Position numbers and translations under genes: made by a program. The notes beneath the pieces were generated by a model. It saw only the letters and a list, made by a program, of their open reading frames with translations, had not been told where the DNA came from and did not search any database. DNA of 64,000 nt from Bicyclus anynana (lineage: Eukaryota; Arthropoda; Insecta; Lepidoptera; Nymphalidae): the NCBI RefSeq assembly GCF_947172395.1, contig NC_069102.1, positions 8,028,442-8,092,441 on the forward strand, given 5' to 3'. Below, piece after piece: positions 19,891 through 30,596 of the stretch (positions are counted from its first letter, which is position 1; every line of letters begins with the position of its first letter).

Positions 19891-20190
19891 AGCTGTGATA
19901 GCCCAGTGGATATGACCTCGGCCTCTGATTCCGGAGGGTGTGGTTCGAATCCGGTCCGGGGCATGCACCTCCAACTTTTCAGTTGTGTGCATTTTAAGAA
20001 ATTAAATATCACGTGTCTCAATCGGTGAAGGAAAACATCGTGAGGAAACCTGTATACCAGAGAATTATCTTAATTCTCTGCGTGTGTGAAGTCTGCCAAT
20101 CCGCATTGGGCCAGCGTGGTGGACTATTGGCTTAAACCATTCTGAGAGGAGACTGGAGCTCAGCAGTGAGCCGAATATAGGTTGATGACG
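19891..20190 (+). repeat. SINE family A, full length
   Basis: The head reads TGATAGCCCAGTGGATATGA (A-box region) and GGTTCGAATCC (exact B-box), then the common body to GAGCCGAATATAGGTTGATG. It faces a second copy starting at 20201; together they form a near-palindrome of about 620 bp. Confidence 0.92.
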
Positions 20191-20200
20191 AACGACGAAA

Positions 20201-20510
20201 ACCTATATTCGGCTCACTGTTACGCATGAGTCTCCTCGCAGAATGAAATAGGTTAGGCTAATAGTCCACCACACTGGCCCAAGCCCCAATGCGGATTGGC
20301 AGACTTCACACACGCAGATAATTAAGAACATTCTCAGGCATGCAGTTTTCCTCACGATGTTTTTCCTTCACCGTTTGAGACGCGTGATCTTTAATTCCTT
20401 AAAAGTGGATATAACTGAAAATTTGGAGGTGCATGCCCCGGATCGGATTCTAATCCATACCCTCCGAATTCGGAGGCAGAGGTCATATCCACTGGCCTAT
20501 CACGGCACTC
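20201..20510 (-). repeat. SINE family A, full length, opposed to neighbour
   Basis: The complement from ACCTATATTCGGCTCACTGT to CACTGGCCTATCACGGC. Its head is toward 20510. The B-box region reads GGATTCTAATCC, with one changed base. Confidence 0.9.
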
Positions 20511-21150
20511 AACAGATGTCTACAGATGATAGAATATCTATATCAGATAGTAGTGGATACGCACTGTACATTCAAAGTATATGAAGGTAAGTGGAATATT
20601 CCTTCTCTAATAATAATGTGTTCCTAATGAATCCTCTTACTAGGCAGTACTTGTTTGCATGTATGAAGTGCACGCCACTAGGCCAAGTCATTACTTACTA
20701 ATATCATTTGCGCAGTCACGTAAACCCATATAATTAGGATATCACTGCAAAATGAAAAGTCACTCGTGCAATTACGTTATTACCGGGCTTCAGAGCTAAT
20801 TCATTACGACACAACAGAACCTTCCCACGAACGGTACAATGTTCAAATTAAACGGGCGGCATCTCATGATGAGGCGCTAGGGTTGGCGCTTTGATTTTTT
20901 GTTTTTATAAGATTTTTTTTTGTATAAACTTTGGATCTGCAATCAGTAGACTTTAAGCAGGTGATTTGAGTGACTTTAAGGCAGTTTCTGACAGCAGAGC
21001 CGTAGCTTTGCTGTCAAAAGTTCAAAATAATATGAAAAAAAACATTTAAAGTGACGGTGATGATGAATAAGTTACGCTAAAATATAGCGGCCAGACGTAG
21101 GAAGACGTTCGACACAAGTTCATTTTATCAATACCAATATTTCTACGTGG
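20511..21150. other. Intergenic, no gene seen
   Basis: About 640 bp without recognised features. The 75-codon ORF at 20357-20584 is mostly translated SINE. Confidence 0.4.
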
Positions 21151-21310
21151 TATTACACTGGAATGCTAAATCGTTTGGCTGTACGTCTCTGCTGTTAGGG
21201 TGGCTAACTTACCACGGGCGATCCTAACATTATATTAGACCTAAGCCACTCTAGAATATAAAATCCAAATTGGGAAACAAACCCAGTACCTTTCTATATA
21301 AAACATTATC
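21150..21310 (-). repeat. Old, diverged SINE family B copy
   Basis: GGAATGCTAAATCGTTTGGCTGTACGTCTC and GGGTGGCTAACTTACCACGG correspond to the family B body in complement with many changes. It is clearly older than the other copies. Confidence 0.5.
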
Positions 21311-22612
21311 ATTTGAGCGGCAAAGATTGTCAAAATGACATGCCCATTTCCCCTCTAAGTAATGGAACGACTTATACTTGGAATGTGTACAACAATAGTC
21401 TAAAGGGCAAGGCTTAAGCGTGGAGGATATTGAGGATTAATTAAAAACGAATCGATATACATAGTTGTCGTAAAAACTTCAATTCCGAAAAAAAAATCAA
21501 GAAAATTTCTTAGGGTAGGCAGTCCACTTTTGCTTCTATAAAGTGCACGCCATTACAGACTAGTGGTAGGTAAAGTACGTCTGCTTGTAAACTAAGCCTA
21601 CTTTAACTAAACGAAATTATATTAATAAAAAAATAAATAAACTGTATGTTCAACCCTAGCTTTAGCGTTGCATCTGCAAGGCTATAGTCTGCCGCACTGC
21701 GACATTTCCCGACACCCAAAGTATGCCTAAAAGCCCTTCATAAAACAATAGACCGGAATATGTTTGCTGAAAGTTTCAGGACTTTGACATTTTTCAAATG
21801 TCGTGCCTCGTATCCGCCATTTATAAATTACTACTTGGCTTGGCTTATGGCATGTTACCTATTCGGAACTGTTTGTTTACGAAATTAGCTGCTACCGAGA
21901 CTTCAAGTGCGGAAAATTCCTATCATAATAAACCAACTGTTTTATTTCTGGTAAGTTCACCTCATAGAAGCGACAACTCATTGCCTACCTGAGGGCAGAT
22001 TCTCCGGGACTCAAAGAAAGTATTAAAGCATGAAATTATATTTATTTTGTAATCTGTCAGTATGATGATCACCCCAGTAAAAAAGGACTAATCTAAAATC
22101 CTGAAATGATGAGTATAAATTCAAGAGATCTATATTTTCACAGTCGGTTAATAAAAATAGATTGCTCGTAACAAACGAATGCGGTTAATATGTAACGATA
22201 AATAAATAGGACATGACGGTAAGTGACTGACATATTTAGTATTAAATATGAGACAAAACGAGCTCGTAATTGACTCTTTTCCGTTCCTAATATATCCGCC
22301 CAGTTTGTTGTCATCACGTCATTACCAAGAATACCTATAGTAGGGGAGCCGAAGAGGGAATTTTTGCAGTTATTCGTGCGCGGCAGAAGAACATTAGGGA
22401 CGTTGTTCAGTACCTCCACTAAGTATGAGCCCTTAATATTGGTGGGCATCTTTAGAGCAACCATAAAAAAACCCAACTTTAGAAATACTCAACCAGCACG
22501 CCAGATAAGGTAGGTGAGTTGATAGCTAAAAGCATTTCGAAAATTCCGAGAATCTTGGTGTGCAATGAACAAAAAATCATTTTTCCTTATTTATAATATT
22601 AGTAAGTATAGA
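21311..22612. other. Intergenic, no gene supported
   Basis: About 1.3 kb. The longest ORF is 112 codons at 22138-22476 (minus), without recognisable domain, splice signals or similarity; I do not call it a gene. Confidence 0.35.
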
Positions 22613-22613
22613 T

Positions 22614-22943
22614 CACACTAATATTATAAAGGCGAATATATTATCCCCGTATTCCTAAGGGAACAGGAACCACGCGGCGTCATCTAGTATTTTATAGAGG
22701 TAAAGCTTGTGAGTTTGCAAGGTTGTTGGGTTTAATTTCTGGATTTACTGTACCGTAGAAAGCCACGTTATGAGTGTCATAAGCTTTTTTATGCCCATAT
22801 TTCCTCAGGAACGGGAACCACGCACACGCGGATACAGCCACGGGTCGTCGGCCAGTTTTGTGTATACCTGCCTATACAGGGAGCTCGGGAGTATTTACGG
22901 GAGCGGGAACCACGCGGGTGAAACCGTGCGGCGTCAGCTTGTT
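22614..22943 (+). mobile_element. Cluster of decayed Helitron-like pieces
   Basis: 22614-22687 runs ACTAATATTATAAAGGCGAA directly into CGTATTCCTAAGGGAACAGG and ATCTAGT, a deletion derivative of HLE1. 22690-22860 is a second decayed copy, and 22865-22943 repeats the 3' block GGGAACCACGCGGGTGAAAC..GCGGCGTCAGCTTGT. Three 3' ends in 330 bp suggest nested or tandem insertion. Confidence 0.5.
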
Positions 22944-23957
22944 CATTGATAAGTATCATGAAGTAGCTTACTAGTGAAGTGCGGAGTGCCAGTTACAATA
23001 ACTCGTCGTCGATATCGACGGTCTTACTACGATTAAGTATTTAAAAATGCAAGGATAGATAAAGGCGTGTGTTACATAGATAGTTGGAATTATTTCAATT
23101 ACTTTGTATGAAAACATATTTTTTTTTATTGGGTGAATAGTAGATTATGTTATACAAGGGGCTAAAAAGACCCATTATATACGAGGTATTTTTGAGACGT
23201 AAGGCGAGGGCCGCTAAATAGAAACCGAGTTTATGATGGGTTTAGCCCCACGTGTTACACTCTGCTTTTCACTACGATTGCGAGAAAATAAAATAGTTTA
23301 GTACAATATTCAATGATTTATTTTAATCGAAAATTAAATGTACAAAGTCTACAATTTCGGTACGGTCAAAAAAAACAACTTACTTAAGCCCCTAGAGGCT
23401 GAAATGCTTGTTTAGCCCCGCTGTGGAGTGGTAATGACAGTGTTTTTGATCAAGAGTAGTGAAAAATAAATTAGTTATGCAGTTCGACTGCTATAAGTGG
23501 ACTTTTTTTGAAGTTATGGGAAATACTTAGCAACACTCTGTTAAGAAACACTCTATTACAGGTTAATATTGAAAGTAAATGAACTTCTATTCTCAGCTTC
23601 TCAGCTGAATTTAATAGCCCGATACTTTGGGTTAACGTCACCTATTAAGGGTGGTCCCAGAGCCGCATTACTGCCAGAATACCTGTTAATGACGGCATTA
23701 CAATTTCGTGCAAAAACAAGAGGTAATTATCTGCAAAGTACCTATATAAAGTTTATTTTAGTATATACGAGAAGTTAATTTTACCATGCACCAATGCTTT
23801 TATGTGTAGCATAAAAAATAATGCACATATAAAGTAGTACCTATGTATTTAATAAATACATTACTCTTAATAATATTTTTTATTTTATAAGCACTGTATA
23901 TATGTACATATATAAAAAAATCTGAGAGAAAAATAAATGGTAAGTATTTACATTATA
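22944..23957. other. Intergenic, no gene seen
   Basis: About 1 kb, AT-rich. One inverted pair stands out: GGGGCTAAAAAGACCCAT (23159 on) against ATGGGTTTAGCCCC (ending near 23250), with TAAGCCCCTAG and TTTAGCCCCGC nearby. The significance is unknown. Confidence 0.35.
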
Positions 23958-24120
23958 CTAGCGGGCGCTCGCGACTTCGTCCGCCCTTTGGCCTCCATAA
24001 ACCGACCCTATTGCAAAATCCGTTCATAACGGACCTCTACTACCTATAAGCTACCTCCCTGCCAAATTTTATTTTTATACGTCAAACGGTTTTCGAGATT
24101 TCGTAATAAATGACGTTTCG
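23958..24120 (-). mobile_element. Helitron-like element, 3' terminal part
   Basis: In complement it ends ...GCGAGCGCCCGCTAG|T, preceded by CGGACGAAGTCGCGA, the block shared with HLE2 at 8060-8091 and 32690-32717. The 5' end is unclear. Confidence 0.5.
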
Positions 24121-24150
24121 CACTGTACTGTACTCATGCACATATTAATT

Positions 24151-24248
24151 GATTAAAAAACACGGCTAAAACTCACGTGATATAGGGTCGGAGTATGCCC
24201 GACTAGTTTCGAACCCATACGGGGCCCTTAGTCATGAGCTGGTACTTT
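24151..24248. repeat. Dispersed repeat, paired with 14341-14450
   Basis: AAAACACGGCTAAAACTCAC, GTCGGAGTATGCCCGACTAG and CGAACCCATACGGGGCC, in the same order and orientation as the 14.3-kb copy. The class is unknown. Confidence 0.55.
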
Positions 24249-24318
24249 GATACCAGTATCAGATCTCTGGTACCAGTAGCTTGAAATGACCTTTGACGTT
24301 TGAATGACGTTTTCTACT

Positions 24319-24578
24319 GGGCCGATTGAGGTTTTCTTAATTGGTCCAGGTCTGGCTGGTGGGAGGCTTACGCCATGGCTAGTTACCACCCTACCGGCAA
24401 AGACGTACCGCCAAGCGATTTAGCGTTCCGGTACGATGCCGTGTAGAAACCGAAAGGAGTGTGGATTTTCGTCCTCCTCCTAACAAGTTAGCCCGCTTTC
24501 ATCTTAGACTGCATCATCACTTACCATCAGGTGAGATTGTAGTCAAGGGCTAACTTGTAAAAAATAAAAAAAAAAAAA
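24319..24578 (+). repeat. SINE family B, head missing
   Basis: From GGGCCGATTGAGGTTTTCTT through GGTCCAGGTCTGGCTGGTGG to GTCAAGGGCTAACTTGTAA and an A-rich tail. The tRNA-like head is truncated. Confidence 0.87.
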
Positions 24579-24899
24579 CCTTCATTTCTAATTTGTGTGT
24601 TGGTAAAGAGTGCACATCGAGTGTGCTTTAGTACTTGTACATGTTTTCTGTGCTTTAGTATAGGTACGTAGTTATTGGTCGCAAAACAATTGAATCGTGT
24701 TGGTATTTTATATCTCAATAAAACATCTTGATTGTAGAGCGATTGAATCCACTCATAACATACTTGCACATGCATATTGAATGCCATAGTTACGTGTTGT
24801 TACGTTCTGAAGCGATGTACAGTCAAATCAAACTGTCGTGCTAACTATTCTCTGCTCGACACAGGAAATACGGAAGTCACGCATGGAACGTGCCCCCGC

Positions 24900-25109
24900 C
24901 AATGATGTTAGAAGAAAAAAGAGGTAGGTAGATTACATAAGCCACATTCGGCGTTTACTACTGGCACACAATAAATATTTTAGCGGTGTAGTCAACGGCG
25001 CGATGACATTGCGACGACTGAGCTCAGGTTTGCTAATTAGCATAGTTTTAACGTGCCACTTGCGGTCGGCGTATAATTTATGTACCTCCTTTTTCTTCTA
25101 ACATCATTG
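24900..25109. mobile_element. hAT-like MITE with perfect 8-bp duplication
   Basis: A 210-bp non-coding element flanked by GCCCCCGC at 24892-24899 and 25110-25117. Its ends CAATGATGTTAGAAGAAAAA and TTTTTCTTCTAACATCATTG are perfect inverted repeats over 20 bp, with GAGGTA extending the match. The 8-bp duplication and CA...TG ends fit the hAT superfamily. Confidence 0.88.
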
Positions 25110-25198
25110 GCCCCCGCTGTTGGGGTTGCTCAACGATATTTTATATTATAGATATGTTACTTACTTGTAACTTACAAAATCACCGCAAAAAGAGATCC

Positions 25199-27113
25199 AA
25201 AGGAGATCATTCACGCTCCATACATTTTTGGGCTCTTTTTGAAAGTGCCGGCCAACGAAAAAAAATGGCACGACTCGTTAGAATTAGCTATTTGGAGCAA
25301 TAGCTAATAAGGCATAAAAGTTGTCAAGTGACTCTGGACGAAGATATACAGGTTCGAAGATTCGTTATTTCCATACATTTTGTCAATTTTCAAAAGTGAC
25401 CGTTAAGAAAAAAAACTGATACGTATCGTTAGAACTGCCCATTTGAAACAATAGTTAGTATGGCACAAATGTTGTAAGGTTGCTCTGAATCAAGTTATAC
25501 AGGTTCGATGACTCGTCACTTCTATACATATTTTTTGAGTTTTGTAAGTGCCCACCAACAATATAAATGATACGTATCGTTGTAACTAGCCATTTGCAGC
25601 AATAGTTACTATGGCATAAACATTTTAGTATAGCTCTGTGTCCAGTTACACAGTTTAGATGATTCGTCAAATCCATATGTTTTATTGATTTTGAAAATGC
25701 CGTTTTACAAAAATATGTCACTTATCGTCAGAACTGCCCATTTGGAGTAATATCAAGTTAAAAAGGTTCGATGTCTCGTCACTAATATGAATTTTATTGA
25801 GTTTTGTAAGTGCCCACCGACAATATTAATGATACGTATCGTTTTAACTGGTCATTTGTACCTATGTGATTGACCGTTGTGCGTGTATTTGTTGTTATTG
25901 AAGCTTGTAAACCAAAATTACCATTACTTAAAGAACTTAATAAATCGTTTTTATTTCTCTCAATGTACAATAACACAATTTTTAGTTACATTTGCACAAT
26001 AATGTAGAATTTGTGCAAAATCTTAGAATCGTTATATCTATATTTTATTATTGCTTTTGTTTTCCAATTTTTTCGGAAATCAATTAATGAAAGTTGTATA
26101 ACTTGTTTCAGTACTAGGATTTTTCTGAAACGTGTGCAACGTGCTACTAACTGTTGCTCCTAAGGAGTAGTTTTAACGTTGGGTACCATATTTTAGGTGA
26201 ACGGTACTTTAAAAAGTCAGTAAAATATATGGATTTGACGAATCATCTAAACAGTATAACTTGATTCGGATTGATTGAACTACAACGTTTATGCCATAGT
26301 AACTATTACTGAAAATGGCTAGTGTAGTATTTCTGATTATTTGGCTACCTGTCCGACGGTCTGACACCGACTGCCCCCTCTCTTCGGCCTGCCCTAATGA
26401 CGTATACGCCCGAGACAAACACCACTATAAATACATACACTACAGCTAGCTATAACGATAAATAGCATTTTTGTTTCTTACAAAACTCCATCAAATTGTC
26501 TCCGTTCAACTCCGTCAAAAGTGACGAGATGTCGAACCTGTATAACTTGGTTCAGAACAATATTGCAACATTTTTGCCATACTAACTATACCATAACCAT
26601 AAGTAGCATATTTTTGTGAAACGGTACTTTAAAAAATCAATAAAATAAATGGATTTAACGAATCATCGAAACTGTATAACTCAAAACAAAGCTTTACTAC
26701 AATGTTTATGCCATAGTAACTATTGCTGCAAATAGCTAGTTATAACGATACGTATGATTTATTTTGTTTGCGGGCACTTACAAAACTCAGTAAAATGTAT
26801 AGAAGTGACGAGTCATCGAACCTGTATAACTTGGTTCAGTGCAGTCCTACAACATTTAAGCCGTACTAACTATTGCTCCAAATGGGCAGTTCTAACGATA
26901 CGTATCAGTTTTTTCTCTTGACGGGCACTTTTGAAAATCGACAAAATGTATGGAAATAACGAAACGTCGAACCTGTATAACTTGGTTCAGAGCCCTCTTA
27001 CAACTTTCATGCCATATTAACTATTACTCCAAATGACTAGTTCTAACGATTCGTGTCATTTTTTTTCGTTGGCCGGCACTTTCAAAAAGGGCCCAAAATG
27101 AATGATCTCCTTT
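25199..27113. mobile_element. Foldback-like element: opposed arrays of about 150-bp units
   Basis: The ends are AAAGGAGATCATTCA (left) and its inverse GAATGATCTCCTTT (right). Each arm is a tandem array of about 150-bp units containing the landmarks GTATAACTTGGTTCAG, CCATACTAACTATTGCTCCA, AACGATACGTATC and CGGGCACTT. In the right arm TATAAC recurs at 26675, 26825 and 26975, exactly 150 bp apart. The left arm (about 25199-25865) holds some four units in complement; the right arm (about 26190-27113) about six. A spacer near 25870-26190 is unique. This matches Drosophila Foldback architecture. No transposase is encoded. A short insert at 26323-26444 interrupts the right arm. Confidence 0.75.
26323..26444. 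mobile_element. 122-bp insert, possible miniature solo LTR
   Basis: GCTAG is duplicated at 26318-26322 and 26445-26449. The insert begins TGTAGTATTT and ends ACACTACA, with a TATAAATAC box 13 bp from the end. Neighbouring array units read GGCTAG(C/T)TATAACGAT without it, so it is a clean insertion. TG...CA ends, 5-bp duplication and a TATA box suggest a very short LTR; a MITE is the alternative. Confidence 0.55.
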
Positions 27114-27915
27114 AGCTACTCCACTGAGCGCTCACATGCATTATTTTGTGTTTATTTACTTTATATATTTAAGTATGTATATATAGTTTTTACACTTCTT
27201 ATACAACACAACTCAACATTGTAGACAATATTTAGGTATTATTTCTCTAAATAACTTTCGTTGTAGCTATTAAATAAAATTAAGACAATTGTGTGCATTT
27301 GTCCGCCTCAGTTTTGATGCGCTATTGCCCTGTCTCTAGTATAAAATATCGTTGGGGTTACCATACAAACAAACTTCTGCCTAGAACTAAAACAATACTC
27401 GTTTCAGTACATGGTGACAGCCGTGGGGATATTTCCTCGCATCCTTGAGAGGAAATTAATTTGTCTAATTGCCACTAAGTAATTGTTATTCATATCCAAT
27501 TAGTCTAAGTGGCTGCTAATATGTTGTGATAAACGTTTATGGTTACACTTACATGCAATGATAATTTTATACTATAGATCGGTCACATCCCTACAAAATC
27601 CCTACAAAAAAGTGATCCGAATAATAGGCTACAACAATAAGCGCACAAATACACAATTTTGTTTTTAATTTCATTATTTGTATATTTATGAATATATAGT
27701 TTTTACAGTTCCTGAACACACAACTCGACATTGTAGACGATATTTAGGTATTATTTGTTTAAATAACGTTCGTTGTTGACCACAACTAACATCGAGTTGA
27801 CTATAAATTTCCTCTTTTGAGTGCCTCATTTTTCATGCGCTAGTAACACATCTAACATAATTTGTTTGTTGATAAACAGTACACATCAAGTATGGCTGTA
27901 GTATACGAGTAGTTG
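27114..27915. other. Intergenic AT-rich DNA with an imperfect duplication
   Basis: 27160-27270 (ATATAGTTTTTACACTTCTT..ACTCAACATTGTAGACAATA..ATAACTTTCGTTG) recurs at 27695-27775 (ATATAGTTTTTACAGTTCCT..ACTCGACATTGTAGACGATA..ATAACGTTCGTTG). This is a diverged direct duplication about 520 bp apart. No gene is seen. Confidence 0.5.
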
Positions 27916-28634
27916 AAGGAGATGGTCCAAAGTTGTATGGAGCCCAGGATCAGTCATTGTATTCTGGAGGCTGTCATTATCATTATCAAAGTTTCATTGT
28001 ATTTTTGGCTGGTGGGAGGCTTCAGCCGTGGCTAGTTACCACCCTACCGGCAAAGACGTACCGCCAAGCGATTTAGCGTTCCGGTACGATATCGTGTAGA
28101 AACCGAAAGGGGTGTGGATTTTCATCCTCCTCCTAACAAGTTAACCCGCTTCCATCTTAGACTGCATCATCACTTACCATCAGGTGAGATTGTAGTCAAG
28201 GGCTAATTTGTAAAGAATAAAAAAAAGAGGCAATAAAAGACAATATTTTTTTAACTATTTTTTATTATAATAATCTACGAATTTACTTTAATTCTTTCGA
28301 AATATTAATTCTCTCCCACGAAATGCAAAATTACTGTGGGTATTGATGGCGGATTAATGACGTTTTCAATACAGTAGTCGATTTGACGTTTGCTGTCAAT
28401 TGTCATGTCATAGTTGCTTTATGGGCGCCATCTTGATACAACTCAAAACATGGGTTTTAATTTTATTTTTAATTATTTTTATTTATATCTTTTTATTTAG
28501 TAATTTATTAAAAAAGTAGATTATATAATAGAAATAAAAGTAGATTTATTCACATAATTAGATTTAAAAAAAAACCTTTGTATTTTTTTAATCTTAATGA
28601 TGACAAGAGTGGACCTGAAATGGACCATCTCCTT
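27916..28634 (+). mobile_element. MITE family M1, copy 3, carrying a nested SINE
   Basis: The start AAGGAGATGGTCC and end GGACCATCTCCTT are inverted, with the same interior landmarks as copy 2. The element is about 300 bp longer because a family B SINE inserted after CTGGAGGC (27967-27971); GAGGC is repeated at 28227-28231 after the SINE tail. Confidence 0.75.
28007..28226 (+). repeat. SINE family B nested in MITE M1
   Basis: TGGCTGGTGGGAGGCTTCAG to GTCAAGGGCTAATTTGTAAA plus an A-rich tail. The flanking 5-bp GAGGC repeat suggests the inserted unit started at 27972 and so includes 35 bp of non-SINE sequence at its 5' side. Confidence 0.85.
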
Positions 28635-28639
28635 TCGTA

Positions 28640-29740
28640 TTGTCTACTTACAAACGTCAAAGTTAGTGAATTGGCCTGCTGGTCTGCTCAACCTCTGCTT
28701 CATTGGTCAAGTGATTAGCCTATCAGTAGCTAGGTATATTGTATCAGTAACCAAATATGAAGCTTTGTTTCGTTACTGTTTTTGCTTACAAAAATGAAGT
28801 AACAAAAACAAAGTAAGCTTAGGTTATACGAGAATGGGATACAATAGACCCTTATCTGAATACCGATCACTTCCAGGCAACTCCCGACTAAAGGTCACAG
28901 TACAAAAGTGATGAATTAGGGCTGTCCAGACAAGATATATTATTACAGTAATGACTTTGTTGGAAACAAATTGCCAATATGTTGTGTATTAACTGCGTCG
29001 TTGGTCTATGTGTCTGTGGATTATGAGGTTCTAGGGTCCAGGTTGGAGCTATAAAAATATATTGAGGTTTTGCTTTTTCCAAGATATTCTCAGTAAATTC
29101 ATACACAACACGTAACCTACTATTAAAAGGATTTTATAATGGCTCACTATTTTGGTGTTCTTCGAAAATGATATTAGGATTTTTAATTTTCTTCATTTAT
29201 ACATTTCATCATCATTCACATAATCGTATCCGATCTGTATTTAAATTTAAACTAAATGTTACGAATATGTTAAACTAATTTATGTTACCAGACTGATTTC
29301 AAAGACTCATTCACCAATGAAAAGCTACATCATAAAGGAGTAACATAGGCTATATTTTATAGCAATTGTATTGTTATACATTATTTATGTGTTGCTGCAA
29401 TTAACACAAGTGAAAAAAAATATTTTTTTTTATTTTTAAAAGTGTACAACCCTAGTTAGTTAAACAGCTTGACAATGAAATGTATGCTTTGGAGACTGGA
29501 ATAGCTTTCTCGATAGCACTAAAGCACGATCTTGAGCTTTATCCGCCTGTGAAAGTGACTACGAGACTGTATTATGTAACAAACGGGAATAAATAAAGAA
29601 AATGAAAACATGGAAAACTGTCCAACTCGTTCAATTCGAAACTAAGCTGTCGGTAATGACTTTAATATGAACTAGAAATTCTAGTCATTTATATACGAGT
29701 ATACTAATATAGATTTCTAGTTAGTTTTAACACACTAAAC
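28640..29740. other. Intergenic, no gene seen
   Basis: About 1.1 kb of AT-rich DNA. ORFs of 66 and 72 codons here lack any recognisable feature. Confidence 0.35.
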
Positions 29741-29744
29741 CAAC

Positions 29745-29893
29745 AAACAGTTGTATGTTTGTTTGTTTGATTGACCGCCATAATCTCAGGAACAACTGGT
29801 TCGAATTGAAAAATTCTTTCAGTTTTAGATAGACTATTCATTGAGGAAGGCTATAACGCGGAAATTTTACGCGAATGAAACCGCAGGAATTAG
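29745..29893 (+). mobile_element. Helitron-like fragment (HLE1)
   Basis: TGTTTGTTTGATTGACCGCC, AATCTCAGGAACAACTGGTT and GAAAAATTCTTTCAGTTTTA are preserved. The 3' end is decayed to GAATGAAACCGCAGG and lacks CTAG. Confidence 0.55.
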
Positions 29894-30239
29894 TGTCTTT
29901 ATTAATTAATCTTAATCTTGATTTTTAACTTAATTTCAGGAGAACAACACGAGCGGAGATGGGGAGTGTTAGTTAACTGTCAAGGACCTCCTCAATCTTA
30001 CATCTATCAGTCACAAGTCAGGGTCTCTGTTCTGAGATTTTCTCTCTGCCACACAATGGACCCTGCACCTGCACGGTGAATCAATGGTATATGCTGAGAT
30101 ATTCGTCTCTTAAAGGGGTTCTTCCCATTTGTCAAGTGGTTACTAGTGATTGATACCAGATAGAGTCTTTGGGTTTATCTTTCTTTCGAGAAATTGTCAA
30201 CAGCAGTTCAGATGACTGAAATTCTAACCAGCCCGTGCT

Positions 30240-30410
30240 TATCAAACCAAATCAAATCAAAAATCATTTATTTCAAGTAGGCTCAGTTTACAAGCACTTT
30301 TGACACGTCAGTTGACTATTTGTAAAGATTCTACCACCGGTTCGGAAGGCAGGTTCTGCTGAGAAGATACCGGCAAGAAACTCAACAGTTGCTCTTTTGA
30401 AAAAGTCATA
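30240..30410. repeat. Dispersed repeat, likely LINE 3' end
   Basis: AATCATTTATTTCAAGTAGG, CTACCACCGGTTCGGAAGGC and ACCGGCAAGAAACTCAACAG. The reverse complement of the second half is present at 62245-62320 (TTCTTGCCGGCTCTTCTCAG, TGAACCGGTGGTAGAGTCTT). I take it as a LINE terminal fragment by its resemblance to common lepidopteran repeats. Confidence 0.5.
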
Positions 30411-30411
30411 C

Positions 30412-30459
30412 AGTATTATAATTTACAATTGATAACAATTGTAAATTATAATACTGCTT
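30412..30459. repeat. Perfect 20-bp-arm palindrome
   Basis: AGTATTATAATTTACAATTG, a 4-base spacer and the exact complement CAATTGTAAATTATAATACT. It abuts the dispersed repeat above. Confidence 0.75.
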
Positions 30460-30596
30460 CTTTGGAGAGCACGTAGCTAACAGTCGAGGTCATTATCATA
30501 TTTGATATCTGATATACCCGCTTTGAATCAGCGTGCTGGGTCTAGTTCCAATGCCTCCAATCTCATAGGAAAGATGAGACCTCTAATGATAACGAA

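Noticed and set aside
22138..22476. 112-codon minus-strand ORF
   Set aside because: No recognisable domain, no splice context, and length within chance for this amount of sequence.
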